Assembly: GCF_006716765.1 (NCBI RefSeq)
Contig: NZ_VFPO01000001.1
Span: 2,170,001 to 2,234,000, forward strand
Length of the DNA: 64,000 bases
Origin: Actinomadura hallensis
GTDB taxonomy: Bacteria; Actinomycetota; Actinomycetes; Streptosporangiales; Streptosporangiaceae
Direction: 5' to 3'
Shown: positions 29,287 to 38,032 of the stretch, in pieces
Position numbering within the stretch: position 1 is the first letter of the stretch
Layout: each line of letters opens with the position of its first letter
Translations under genes and position numbers: made by a program
The notes under the pieces: generated by a model
Database searches by the model: none
The model's input: only the letters and a program-made list of their open reading frames with translations
Told to the model about the DNA's origin: nothing

Positions 29287-31377
29287 TCAGGCGGGAAGGG
29301 AGGCGATCCCAGGCTCCAGGAACCGGCGGCCGGTGACCCGCTCGGAGACGCCGGACCGGTCGAGGTAGGGGGTGATCCCGCCGAGGTGGAACGGCCACCC
29401 GGCGCCGAGGATCATGCAGAGGTCGATGTCCTGCGGGGCGGCGACGACCCCCTCGTCCAGCATGATGCGGATCTCGTCGGCGAGCGCGTCGAGCGCGCGG
29501 GCGAGGACCTGCTCCTCCGTGGACGGGTTCGTCCCGCCGGAGAAGATCTCCACGACCTCGGGGTCGAGGGAGAGGTCGGGCAGGTACACGCCGGGCTTGC
29601 CGGACGCGACGAGCTTCGCCAGGTTGTCCGACAGCGGGAACCGGTCGGGGAACGCCTCGTGCAGGGTCTCGTTGACGTGCAGCGCGATCGCCGGCCCGAC
29701 CAGGCCCATGAGCACGAACGGCGGCATCGGCAGGCCCAGCGGCGCGACGGACCGCTCGGCGACCTCGATCGGGGTGCCCTCGTCCACCGTCCGGACGATC
29801 TCGGCGAGCAGCCGCAGCAGGACGCGGTTGACCACGAACGCGGGCGCGTCCTTGACCAGCACGCACGACTTCTTCAGCCGCCCGCCCGCCGCGAACGCGG
29901 TGGCGAGCGTCGCGTCGTCGGTCCGCTCGCCCCGGACGATCTCCAGCAGCGGCAGCACCGCGACGGGGTTGAAGAAGTGGAACCCGACCACGCGCTCGGG
30001 GTGACGCAGCTCCGACGCCATCTCGCTCACCGACAGCGACGAGGTGTTCGTCGCGAGCACGCACTCGGGGGAGACGTGCTCCTCGACCTCGGCGAACACG
30101 GTCTTCTTGACCGACATCTCCTCGAACACGGCCTCGATGACGAAGTCCGCGCCGGCGAAGGCCTCCTTGCCGAGCGAGCCCGTGATGAGCGACTTGAGGC
30201 GGTTGGCCTTGTCGGGGGAGACGCGTCCCTTGCCGAGCAGCTTGTCGATCTCGGCGTGCGCGTGGCCGACGCCCTTGTCCAGGCGCTCCTGGTCGAGGTC
30301 GGTCATCACGACCGGCACCTCCAGGCGGCGCGCGAACAGCAGCGCGAGCTGCGAGGCCATCAGGCCCGCGCCCACGATGCCGACCTTGGTCACCGGCCGG
30401 GCCAGGGACTTGTCGGGCGCCCCGGCGGGCCTCTTGGCCCGCTTCTGGGTGAGGTCGAACGCGTACAGGCCGGCGCGCAGCTCGTCGCTCATGATGAGGT
30501 CGGCCAGGGCCTCGTCCTCGGCGGCGAAGCCCTCGTCGCGGTCGCGGTCCTTGGCCGCCGCGATCAGGTCGAGCGCGCGGGTGTAGGCGGGCGCGGCGCC
30601 GTGGAGCTTGCCGTCGACGTTCCACCGGGCCGTCGCGACGGCGTCGTCCCACGCCTTGCCCCGGTCGACCTCGGGCCGGTGGACGGTGATGTCGCCGTTC
30701 AGGACGCGGGCCGTCCAGGCGAGCGACTCCTCCAGGAAGTCGGCCGAGTCGAAGATCGCGTCCGCGATGCCCAGCTCGTACGCCTGGGGGCCCTTCAGCG
30801 TGCGGTTCTGCGCGAGCGGGTTGTCGATGACGACCTTGAGCGCCTTCTCCGCGCCGATCAGGTTCGGCAGCAGGTACGTCCCGCCCCAGCCGGGCACGAG
30901 GCCGAGGAACGTCTCGGGCAGCGCGAACGCCGGGACACCCGACGAGATGGTCCGGTAGGTGCAGTGCAGGCCGAGCTCGACGCCGCCGCCCATCGCCGCG
31001 CCGTTGTAGTAGGCGAAGGACGGGACGTCCAGCTCGCCGAGCCGCCGGAACACGTCATGGCCCAGCCTGGCGATCGCGAGCGCGTCCTCCCGGGTCCTGA
31101 TCAGGGGCACGCCGTTGAGGTCGGCGCCGACGGCGAAGACGAACGGCTTCCCGGTGACGCCGACCGCCGCGATGTCGTCGCGCGCGGCGACCTTGTCGAG
31201 GGCGGCGTTCAGCTCCGCGAGCCCGTTCGGGCCGAACGTGTTGGGCTTCGTGTGGTCGTGGCCGTTGTCGAGCGTGATGAGGGCGAGGGTGCCCGCGCCG
31301 TACGGGAGGGTCACGTCCCGGACGTGCGCGCGCGTGACGACCTCGTCACCGAAGAGCTCCGCCAACTTGTCACTCAT
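29287..31377 (-). CDS. fadB: 3-hydroxyacyl-CoA dehydrogenase / enoyl-CoA hydratase (FadB/FadJ type)
   Basis: This 696-residue bifunctional beta-oxidation enzyme has an N-terminal crotonase domain (about 1-230; YYNGAAMGGGVELGLHCTYR and PETFLGLVPGWGGTYLLPN). An NAD-binding domain starts at VGIVGAGLMASQLALLFAR, with FHFFNPVAVLPLLEIV and the C-terminal dimerisation domain behind it. It hydrates enoyl-CoA and oxidises the hydroxyacyl-CoA. Its ATG at 31377 shares one base with the thiolase stop (TAATG), so both form a coupled fadAB operon. Confidence 0.95.
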   Translation of the reverse strand: MSDKLAELFGDEVVTRAHVRDVTLPYGAGTLALITLDNGHDHTKPNTFGPNGLAELNAALDKVAARDDIAAVGVTGKPFVFAVGADLNGVPLIRTREDALAIARLGHDVFRRLGELDVPSFAYYNGAAMGGGVELGLHCTYRTISSGVPAFALPETFLGLVPGWGGTYLLPNLIGAEKALKVVIDNPLAQNRTLKGPQAYELGIADAIFDSADFLEESLAWTARVLNGDITVHRPEVDRGKAWDDAVATARWNVDGKLHGAAPAYTRALDLIAAAKDRDRDEGFAAEDEALADLIMSDELRAGLYAFDLTQKRAKRPAGAPDKSLARPVTKVGIVGAGLMASQLALLFARRLEVPVVMTDLDQERLDKGVGHAHAEIDKLLGKGRVSPDKANRLKSLITGSLGKEAFAGADFVIEAVFEEMSVKKTVFAEVEEHVSPECVLATNTSSLSVSEMASELRHPERVVGFHFFNPVAVLPLLEIVRGERTDDATLATAFAAGGRLKKSCVLVKDAPAFVVNRVLLRLLAEIVRTVDEGTPIEVAERSVAPLGLPMPPFVLMGLVGPAIALHVNETLHEAFPDRFPLSDNLAKLVASGKPGVYLPDLSLDPEVVEIFSGGTNPSTEEQVLARALDALADEIRIMLDEGVVAAPQDIDLCMILGAGWPFHLGGITPYLDRSGVSERVTGRRFLEPGIASLPA

Positions 31378-32576
31378 TACGAGCCCTCCCACTTCACGTT
31401 CTCCCAGAGCACGGTTCCGCCCATGCCCATGCCCACGCACATCGTCGTCAGCCCGTACCGGACGTCCGTGCGCTCCTCGAACAGGCGCGAGAGCTGGTTC
31501 ATCAGCCGGACGCCGGACGAGGCGAGCGGGTGGCCGAGGGCGATCGCGCCGCCCCACGGGTTCACCCGCGGATCGTCGTCGGGGATCTTGAAGTGCTCCA
31601 GGAACGCCAGCACCTGCACGGCGAACGCCTCGTTGATCTCGATGAGGCCGATGTCGTCCATCGTCAGCGCGTTGCGGGCGAGGAGCTTCTCGGTGGCGGG
31701 CACCGGCCCGACGCCCATGACCTCCGGCTCGACCCCGGCGAAGGCGAAGTCGACGAGCCGCATCCGGGCGGTGAGGCCGAGTTCGCGGGCCACGTCCTCG
31801 GCGGCCAGCAGGCAGGCGGTGGCGCCGTCGTTGAGGCCGGCGGCGTTGCCCGCGGTCACGTTGCCGTGGACGCGGAAGGGGGTCTTCAGCCCGGCCAGGT
31901 CCTCCAGCGTGGTGCCCGGCCGCGGCGGCTCGTCCTCGGTGGCGAGCCCCCAGCCCTTCTCCGCGGAGCGCACCGCGGTGGGCGCCAGGTCCGGCTGGAT
32001 CTTCCCGGCGGCGTAGGCGGCGGCGACCTTCTGCTGGCTGCGGACGGCGTAGGCGTCCGCGCGCTCCTTGGTGATGCCGGGGAACCGGTCGTGCAGATTC
32101 TCCGCGGTCGCGCCCATGACCAGCGCGGACGGGTCGACCAGCCGGTCGGCGAGGAACCGGGGGTTCGGGTCGACGCCCTCGCCCATCGGGTGCCGGCCCA
32201 TGTGCTCGACGCCGCCCGCGATGGCGACGTCGTACGAGCCGAACGCGATCCCGGCGCCGGACGTGGTCACCGCGGTCATCGCGCCCGCGCACATCCGGTC
32301 GATCGCGTAACCCGGGACGCTCTTCGGCAGCCCGGCGAGCACGGCCGCGGACCGGCCGATCGTCAGGCCCTGGTCGCCGGTCTGGGTGGTGGCGGCGATG
32401 GCGACCTCGTCGACCCGCTCGGGCGGGAGGGACGGGTTGCGGCGCATCAGCTCGCGGATCGCGCGGACGACCATGTCGTCGGCGCGGGTCTCCGCGTACA
32501 GGCCCTTGGGGCCGGCCTTGCCGAACGGCGTGCGGACGCCGTCGACGAACACGACGTCGCGTGCGGTGCGAGGCAC
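31377..32576 (-). CDS. fadA: Acetyl-CoA acyltransferase (3-ketoacyl-CoA thiolase)
   Basis: This 399-residue thiolase has the nucleophile Cys96 in DRMCAGAMTAV, the His of ALGHPLASSG and the second Cys in TTMCVGMGMGG. It cleaves 3-ketoacyl-CoA with CoA in the last step of beta-oxidation. The start is the GTG at 32576 with GGAGG upstream. An open extension into the operator region is rejected because it would cover the promoter. It is the first gene of the fadAB pair. Confidence 0.95.
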   Translation of the reverse strand: MPRTARDVVFVDGVRTPFGKAGPKGLYAETRADDMVVRAIRELMRRNPSLPPERVDEVAIAATTQTGDQGLTIGRSAAVLAGLPKSVPGYAIDRMCAGAMTAVTTSGAGIAFGSYDVAIAGGVEHMGRHPMGEGVDPNPRFLADRLVDPSALVMGATAENLHDRFPGITKERADAYAVRSQQKVAAAYAAGKIQPDLAPTAVRSAEKGWGLATEDEPPRPGTTLEDLAGLKTPFRVHGNVTAGNAAGLNDGATACLLAAEDVARELGLTARMRLVDFAFAGVEPEVMGVGPVPATEKLLARNALTMDDIGLIEINEAFAVQVLAFLEHFKIPDDDPRVNPWGGAIALGHPLASSGVRLMNQLSRLFEERTDVRYGLTTMCVGMGMGGTVLWENVKWEGS

Positions 32577-32680
32577 GGTGTCGTCCTCCCTGCGGTGGGC
32601 GGCGGGTGAAGGTGTCGGGGCCCGTGCCGCCCGGTGTCCGATGCCTGCCTTCCCGGGCGGCACGAGTACCCGCGACAGCG

Positions 32681-32729
32681 ATGCTACTCGCTGGTAACCA
32701 CAAATGCTACTCGTCAGTAACCACTGACG
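32681..32729 (-). promoter_or_regulatory. Repeated palindromic operator of the fadAB promoter
   Basis: Two direct copies, 23 bases apart, share ATGCTACTCG (32681-32690 and 32704-32713) and GTAACCAC (32694-32701 and 32717-32724). In the second copy TACT-N4-AGTA is an inverted repeat, and CGTCAGT-AACC-ACTGACG (32712-32729) is a perfect 7-base-arm palindrome. The array lies between fadA and the divergent acyl-CoA synthetase gene. A TetR- or GntR-type fatty acid regulator is the natural candidate; its gene is not adjacent. Confidence 0.65.
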
Positions 32730-32805
32730 GCGGCGCGGCCGCCGCCGCCCTTGTTCCGCCCGGCGGCGGCTGGGTAACGTGACTCGACATCACCGAGGAG
32801 GCGGG

Positions 32806-34614
32806 GTGACGCACGCGAGGCCGGTATACCGACCCGGGATACGCCGCCGGATCGGTCACATCCGCGATCTCGCGGCGCTCCTGCTGCGCACCGGCCTGCT
32901 GTTCTCCGGCGGGCCCCGCCGCACGCTCCGGCAGCTCGGCACGCTGCGGCGCTGGGGCACCACGCTCGCCGGGCTGGCCGCCGCGGCCGCCGCCCGCTCC
33001 CCGTCCCGCCCCGCCCTGATCGACGACGAGGGCGTCCTCACGTTCGCCGAGCTCGACGAGCGCGCCGCCCGGCTCGCCGCCGCGCTGCCGCTGCAGGGCC
33101 CCCGCCCCCGCGTCGGCGTGCTGTGCCGCAACCACCGCGGCATGGTGGAGACGCTCGTCGCCTGCAGCCGGCGCGGCGCCGAAGTCGTCCTGCTCAACAC
33201 CGGCTTCGGGACCGGCCAGCTGAACGCCGTGCTGGGCGAGCTGCGTCCCGCCCTGATCGTCGCCGACGCCGAGTTCGCGCCGCTGCTGCGCGGCGTGCCG
33301 GTCGCGCTGCGCCGCAACGTCCTGTGGGCCGACCGGCGCCCCGCGGGACCGCCCCGGAGCATGCCGCTCTCGGCGCCCGTCCCCGCCGGGACGCTGGCGC
33401 CGCCGCCGCGGCCCGAGCCCGAGCCGCCGCCCGCCCCCGCCGAGAAGGGGCCGTCCATCGAGGAGGTCATCCGCTCGGTGCCGGCGTCCGAGGCCGCCTC
33501 GGGGCCCGGTTCGCGGCCGCCGCAGATCCAGAGCCGCACGATCATGCTGAGCTCCGGCACCACCGGACGCCCCAAGGGCGCCCGCCGCCCGCCGCGCCCC
33601 GGGCTGTGGCCGCTGGCCTCGATGACGTCCCGGATCCCGCTCCGCGCCCGGCACACGATGATCGTCGAGGCGCCGCTGTTCCACACCTGGGGCCACGCCG
33701 CCCTGCAGATGGCGTGGGCGCTGCGGGCGCCGGTCGTGCTGCACCGGCGGTTCGACCCGGAGCAGACGCTGCGGGCCGTCGCCTCCCACCCCGAGACCAC
33801 CGTCTTCGCCGTCCCGGTGATGCTCCAGCGGATCCTCGAACTCCCCGCCGAGACCCGCGCCGTGTACGACACGTCCTCGCTGCGGATCATGGCGGTCAGC
33901 GGCGCCGCGCTGCCCGGCGCCCTCGCCACCCGGTTCATGGACGAGTTCGGCGACCGGCTCTACAACGTCTACGGCTCCACCGAGGTGTCGTGGGTGTCCA
34001 TCGCCACCCCCCGCGACCTGCGCGCCGACCCCCGCACCGCCGGGCGGCCGCCGCGCAACACCTCGCTGGCCGTCCTCGGCGCCGACGGCCGCCGGGTCGG
34101 CCGCTCCACCCGCGGAGCGATCTTCGCGGCGAACGAGCTGATGTTCGAGGGCTACACCGGCGGCGAGCCGATGGAGGTCCGCGACGGCCTGCTCGCCACC
34201 GGCGACATCGGCCACATCGACCACCGCGGCCTGCTGTTCGTGGACGGCCGCGCCGACGGCATCGTCGTGTCCGGCGGCGAGAACGTCGTCCCGCGCGACG
34301 TGGAGGACGCCCTCCTCGAACTCCCGGAGATCGCCGAGGTCGCGGTCGTGGGCGTCCCCGACGAGGAGTGGGGGCAGCGGCTCGCCGCCCACATCGTCCT
34401 GCGCCCCGGCGCCCGCCTCGACGCGGACGCGGTCCGCGCGTACGTGCACGAGCAGGTCGCCCGCTACGCGGTGCCGCGCGACGTCCACTTCATCCCCGAG
34501 CTGCCCCGCAACGCCACGGGCAAGGTCGTCCACCGCTGGCTGACCGCGGACCCGGCCGGACGCCGCCCCGAGGGCCGCGTCGGCTGGCCGTCCACGGGCG
34601 CCGGAACGGGCTAG
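32806..34614 (+). CDS. AMP-dependent acyl-CoA synthetase
   Basis: This 602-residue adenylating enzyme has the P-loop motif LSSGTTGRPKGA, YGSTEVSW, TGDIGHID and the catalytic C-terminal Lys in PRNATGKVVHRW. Between about residues 195 and 245 it has an unusual Pro/Ala/Glu-rich insert that most family members lack. The GTG at 32806 follows GAGGAGG; an in-frame GTG at 32779 is weaker. Divergent from fadAB across a shared operator region, it probably activates a fatty acid for that beta-oxidation pair. Confidence 0.88.
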   Translation: MTHARPVYRPGIRRRIGHIRDLAALLLRTGLLFSGGPRRTLRQLGTLRRWGTTLAGLAAAAAARSPSRPALIDDEGVLTFAELDERAARLAAALPLQGPRPRVGVLCRNHRGMVETLVACSRRGAEVVLLNTGFGTGQLNAVLGELRPALIVADAEFAPLLRGVPVALRRNVLWADRRPAGPPRSMPLSAPVPAGTLAPPPRPEPEPPPAPAEKGPSIEEVIRSVPASEAASGPGSRPPQIQSRTIMLSSGTTGRPKGARRPPRPGLWPLASMTSRIPLRARHTMIVEAPLFHTWGHAALQMAWALRAPVVLHRRFDPEQTLRAVASHPETTVFAVPVMLQRILELPAETRAVYDTSSLRIMAVSGAALPGALATRFMDEFGDRLYNVYGSTEVSWVSIATPRDLRADPRTAGRPPRNTSLAVLGADGRRVGRSTRGAIFAANELMFEGYTGGEPMEVRDGLLATGDIGHIDHRGLLFVDGRADGIVVSGGENVVPRDVEDALLELPEIAEVAVVGVPDEEWGQRLAAHIVLRPGARLDADAVRAYVHEQVARYAVPRDVHFIPELPRNATGKVVHRWLTADPAGRRPEGRVGWPSTGAGTG

Positions 34615-34634
34615 CCCGGGTCGGGCGGGCCGGG

Positions 34635-35207
34635 TCAGCTCCGCCGGCACGCGTAGGTGACGGTCGCGCTGCCGCCCGGCGCGAACGCGATCGTCCCGCC
34701 GCCGCTTCCCTCGAGGAAGCACAGCAGCCTGGGGCGCACCGTCACCGCCAGCGACGCCGAGCGCCCGGCGGCCAGGGTCCCGCCGCCGGCCGCGCGGATC
34801 CGCGCGCCCTTCGACCGGACGGACGCCACCGACCACGTCACGTCCCCGCCCGCCGCCGTCAGCCGGACGCGGCACCGCGTCGGCAGGCCCGCCGCCCGCA
34901 CCTCGCGGCAGCCCCCGTCGTCGACCGTCAGCCTCCCGGGCCCACCTGCCTTGGGCTTCTTTCCGGGCGGCGCCTCCTCCGGCGGCGGCGTCGGCCGCTT
35001 CTCCTCGCGGGGCGGGGCGGGGGAGGGGCTCGGCGGCGCGGTCGCGATCGCCTGCGGCGGCACTCCCGGGGGCGCGCCGTCCCCGCCGGTCGTCTCGAAC
35101 AGGACGAGCGTCCCGCCGGCCAGCACGACCCCGGCCGCGATCCCGGCGGACACCGGCCACCGGTGCAGCCTCACCGGCGGTTCCCCGGACTCGGTTCGCG
35201 ACGGCAC
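34635..35207 (-). CDS. Membrane-anchored hypothetical protein
   Basis: I do not recognise this 190-residue protein. It has one N-terminal membrane helix (about residues 18-37, AGIAAGVVLAGGTLVLF) and then a long Pro-rich linker with Lys/Glu. An exported beta-type domain with four Cys follows (GGCREVRAAGLPTRC, RPRLLCFLEG, TYACRRS), perhaps forming two disulphides. The GTG at 35207 is chosen because a consensus-like GATAAT lies 7 bases upstream, predicting a leaderless mRNA. It converges with the acyl-CoA synthetase gene. Confidence 0.72.
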   Translation of the reverse strand: MPSRTESGEPPVRLHRWPVSAGIAAGVVLAGGTLVLFETTGGDGAPPGVPPQAIATAPPSPSPAPPREEKRPTPPPEEAPPGKKPKAGGPGRLTVDDGGCREVRAAGLPTRCRVRLTAAGGDVTWSVASVRSKGARIRAAGGGTLAAGRSASLAVTVRPRLLCFLEGSGGGTIAFAPGGSATVTYACRRS

Positions 35208-35214
35208 AGACGGG

Positions 35215-35220
35215 ATTATC
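35215..35220 (-). promoter_or_regulatory. -10 box for a leaderless transcript
   Basis: GATAAT on the minus strand ends 7 bases before the GTG at 35207. It is a near-perfect -10 hexamer in a GC-rich context, so chance occurrence is unlikely. Confidence 0.55.
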
Positions 35221-35450
35221 GCCGAGTGGACTCGTTCCGTGTTTCCGGTGGACCGCACAGTTCCCCCGCGGTCTTTGTCAGTTCACTACGAAGACGGTGC
35301 CCCGCGGCCGCCGGAGGAGGGCCGTTCTTCCGCCTCCGACCAGGCCCGCGACCGATGTTCCCCCAGGCTGAGGGTGGCCAGTCCCTCCCGGGCGGGTGCA
35401 TGATTGTAAAGGCGAAGGTTGCCCAGCCATGGGGGAGGTGCTGACCCGCC

Positions 35451-35813
35451 ATGCCGGTGCCGCGCCCGCTGCGTGAACGCTGCCGTGAGTTCCTCGGAAT
35501 CGACGGGGACATCCGCTACGTCTTCCCCGCGACGGCCTTCGGCGGAGGCGCGGGCTTCATCTTCGTCGTCACCGACGACCAGATCGCGGTGATCTCCACC
35601 GGCGAGACGAGCCGCAGCACGCCGAAGAGCGTGTGGGGCAGCTACCCCCGCGGCACCCGCATCGGCCCGGTGGAGAGCGGCGCGGGCGCCTCGTTCGAGT
35701 TCGCCGGCGCGGTGTTCGAGGTGGACGACGAGTACGTCGCGGTCGTCAACGCGGCCGACGCCGAGATCTTCGACCGCGACAGCCTCCCCAAGGACCCCCT
35801 CCCGGACCTCTGA
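35451..35813 (+). CDS. Small hypothetical protein, probably cytoplasmic
   Basis: This 120-residue protein has alternating beta strands (IRYVFPATAF, FIFVVTDDQIAVIST, SFEFAGAVFEVDDEYVAVVNAAD), which suggests a compact PH-like or beta-barrel fold. No catalytic motif is seen. GGAGGTG precedes the ATG at rather long spacing (about 12 bases). I cannot assign a function. It lies just before the convergent end of the catabolic island. Confidence 0.72.
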   Translation: MPVPRPLRERCREFLGIDGDIRYVFPATAFGGGAGFIFVVTDDQIAVISTGETSRSTPKSVWGSYPRGTRIGPVESGAGASFEFAGAVFEVDDEYVAVVNAADAEIFDRDSLPKDPLPDL

Positions 35814-35831
35814 CCGGCCTCAAGCCCGCCT

Positions 35832-36761
35832 CTAGTCCGTCGCGGCCCGCCAGGCGGCCTCGCGGTGCAGGGCGAGCGCGGTCAGCGCCTGGTTGACCGG
35901 CGCCGTGCGGCCCGCCTTGGCCGCCTCCCGCGGGACCGCCCCGTTGATCACGTCGATCTCGCTGGGCCGGCGGGCCTCGTGGTCCAGGAGCGCCGACGGC
36001 TTGGCGCCGGGCATCCGGGCGGCGAAGTCGCGCACCAGCTCCACGGGGTCCGGCACGTCGATCGCCACCCCTCGTGCCCGGGCGGTCTCCCAGGCCTCGA
36101 CCGCCGCGGCCCGGCTCGTGCGGGACAGCTCAGGATGGTCGCGGACCTCGCCCACGGTCAGGCCGGTGAGGGCGCATGGAGCGCTGTAGGCGACGTTGCA
36201 GATGAGCTTCTCCCACTGCATCGCGATGACGTCGTCCACGGCCTCGGCGTCGAACCCGGCCGCTCGCCAGGCCGCCGCCACCTCCTCGACCCGTTCGGCC
36301 GGCAGGGAGCTGTGGGCGCCGAACCTCAGGGCGCGCATCGCGTTGTGGTGCACCCGGCCCGGCCCCCGCAGGCCGGCGCCGAAACCGCTGGCGACGCCGA
36401 TGGCGAGGCGTCCGGGGCCGACCGCCTCGGCCACGACGTCGGCCGAGCCGAGGCCGTTCTGGATGGTGAGCACGGTGGTCTCCGGCCGCAGCAGCGGCGC
36501 GAGTCCCGCGGCGGCCTCGGGCACGTCGGCGGCCTTGACGGCGAGCACCACGAGGTCGACGGGTTCGGCGGGGGCGGCGGTGTGGGCCGCGACCGCGGCG
36601 CGGAACTCCCCGTCGGGCCCGGTGACGTGCAGACCGTCGCGGGCGATGGCCTCGACGTGGGCCCGCCACCGGTCGACCACCGACACCTCGTGGCCGGCGC
36701 GGCACAGGCGCGCGGCGTACACCGAGCCCATGGCCCCGCAGCCGACGACGCAGATCCTCAT
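35832..36761 (-). CDS. Ketopantoate reductase (PanE/ApbA) family dehydrogenase
   Basis: This 309-residue two-domain NADP-dependent reductase has an N-terminal Rossmann motif (VVGCGAMGSVYAARL), QNGLGS and the C-terminal helical domain with EKLICNVAYSAPCALTGL, including the family Lys and Asn. True PanE makes pantoate, but its coupling (ATGA overlap) to a tartrate-dehydratase-like gene under GntR control suggests reduction of the 2-keto acid made by that enzyme. This is inference; a separate role in CoA synthesis cannot be excluded. Confidence 0.85.
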   Translation of the reverse strand: MRICVVGCGAMGSVYAARLCRAGHEVSVVDRWRAHVEAIARDGLHVTGPDGEFRAAVAAHTAAPAEPVDLVVLAVKAADVPEAAAGLAPLLRPETTVLTIQNGLGSADVVAEAVGPGRLAIGVASGFGAGLRGPGRVHHNAMRALRFGAHSSLPAERVEEVAAAWRAAGFDAEAVDDVIAMQWEKLICNVAYSAPCALTGLTVGEVRDHPELSRTSRAAAVEAWETARARGVAIDVPDPVELVRDFAARMPGAKPSALLDHEARRPSEIDVINGAVPREAAKAGRTAPVNQALTALALHREAAWRAATD

Positions 36762-37936
36762 GAGTCCAGCTCCTTGACGAGGGCGGCGATCTCGTCCCCG
36801 AGTCCCGGCTTGGCCTCCAGGCCGAAGCCGGGCGCGTGGCCGGGACGGATCAGGCCGCCGGACGGCCGGCAGTCCGGACCGTAGCCGCCGAAGGGCTCGA
36901 ACACCCCCGGGTAGGCCTCGCAGCCGCCCAGCCCCAGCCCGGCCGCGATGTGCAGGTTGATGAGGTGCCCGCCGTGCGGGAAGGCCTGGGACCGGTCGAT
37001 GCCGTGCGCCTCCATGGCCTCGATCATCCGGGCGTATTCGGTCAGGCCGTAGCTGAGCCCGGCGTCCATCTGCAGGACGTCCCGGCCGGGCCGTATCCCG
37101 CCGAACGTGAGCAGGTTGCGCACGTCCTGGACGGAGAAGAGGTTCTCGCCGGTGGCCAGGGCCCCCGGATAGGCCTCGGCCAGTTCCCGGTGCAGCGCGT
37201 AGTCGAGCGGGTCGGTCGCCTCCTCGTACCAGCGCAGGCCGAGGTCGGCCAGGGCCGCGGCGTAGGCCAGGGCCTGGTCCCGGCCGAAGCGGCCGTTGGC
37301 GTCGACGGCCACCCTGTCCCCGCCGCCGGCCACCTCCACGGCCGCCTCGACCCGGGCGAGGTCGGCGGGGAGCGGCAGCCCGCCGATCTTGATCTTGACC
37401 GCGGGATAGCCCTGGTCCAGGTAGCCGGCGATCTCGTCGCGGAGCCGGTCCAGGGAGTCGCCGGAGCGGTAGTAGCCCCCGGCCGCGTAGACCGGCACGC
37501 CGGTGGTCGCGGGCGGGCGGCCGAAGGCCCGGGCGATGGTGGCGTGGGCGGGTTCGTCGTGGTGCTTGGCCAGCAGGTCCCACACCGCGAGCTCGACGGC
37601 GGCGGCCGCCGCGGCGCGGTCGCCGTGGCCGCCCGGCTTCTCGTCGCGCATCGCGCGGTCGAGCACCCGGGCGGGGGAGAGCAGCCCGGTCGACGGGTCG
37701 AGCAGGTCGTCGGGGTCGGCGGCCAGCAGCCGCGGGACCATCCGGTCGCGCAGGATGCCCCCTTGGGCGTGGCGCCCGATCGAGTTGAAGGCGACGCCGG
37801 TGAGCGGACGGCCGTTCGACGGCGTGTCGGTCTTCACGGCCACCAGTGAGACGGTGTGCCCCGCGAAGTTCACCATGGAGTTGTGGACGTCCCCGCGGAG
37901 GGGGACCGAGACCTCGCGGATGTCGACGATGCGCAT
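36758..37936 (-). CDS. Enolase-superfamily dehydratase, D(-)-tartrate dehydratase-like
   Basis: At 392 residues this follows characterised D(-)-tartrate dehydratase closely in layout. It has EKPGGHGDR (K100), VKIKIGG (K181/K183), VDANGRF (D212), WYEE (E238), TGENLFS (E264) and FPHGGH (H321). These match the acid, base and Mg ligands of that enzyme with nearly the same numbering. Family members abstract the proton alpha to a carboxylate and eliminate water, giving oxaloacetate from tartrate. The gene is divergent from a GntR gene across paired operators and coupled to a PanE-like reductase. Another hydroxy-diacid or sugar acid is possible as substrate. Confidence 0.85.
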   Translation of the reverse strand: MRIVDIREVSVPLRGDVHNSMVNFAGHTVSLVAVKTDTPSNGRPLTGVAFNSIGRHAQGGILRDRMVPRLLAADPDDLLDPSTGLLSPARVLDRAMRDEKPGGHGDRAAAAAAVELAVWDLLAKHHDEPAHATIARAFGRPPATTGVPVYAAGGYYRSGDSLDRLRDEIAGYLDQGYPAVKIKIGGLPLPADLARVEAAVEVAGGGDRVAVDANGRFGRDQALAYAAALADLGLRWYEEATDPLDYALHRELAEAYPGALATGENLFSVQDVRNLLTFGGIRPGRDVLQMDAGLSYGLTEYARMIEAMEAHGIDRSQAFPHGGHLINLHIAAGLGLGGCEAYPGVFEPFGGYGPDCRPSGGLIRPGHAPGFGLEAKPGLGDEIAALVKELDS

Positions 37937-37942
37937 CGACCC

Positions 37943-37976
37943 AGACTATTGTCTAGACCGTTTGAATTGTCTAGTC
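37943..37976. promoter_or_regulatory. GntR operator pair, enolase-family/GntR promoter
   Basis: GTCTAGAC (37951-37958) is a perfect 8-base palindrome, followed by the variant GTCTAGTC (37969-37976), each preceded by ATT. The 20 bases 37948-37967 recur with one change at 38799-38818 in the next promoter. HutC-type GntR regulators bind GT-N-TA-N-AC sites, so these are the likely targets of the adjacent GntR protein. Confidence 0.7.
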
Positions 37977-38032
37977 CAATCGCCCGCCGGGCGCGGTCCC
38001 GCCGGCCGGCCGGCCGAGGACGGGAGAGGGCA

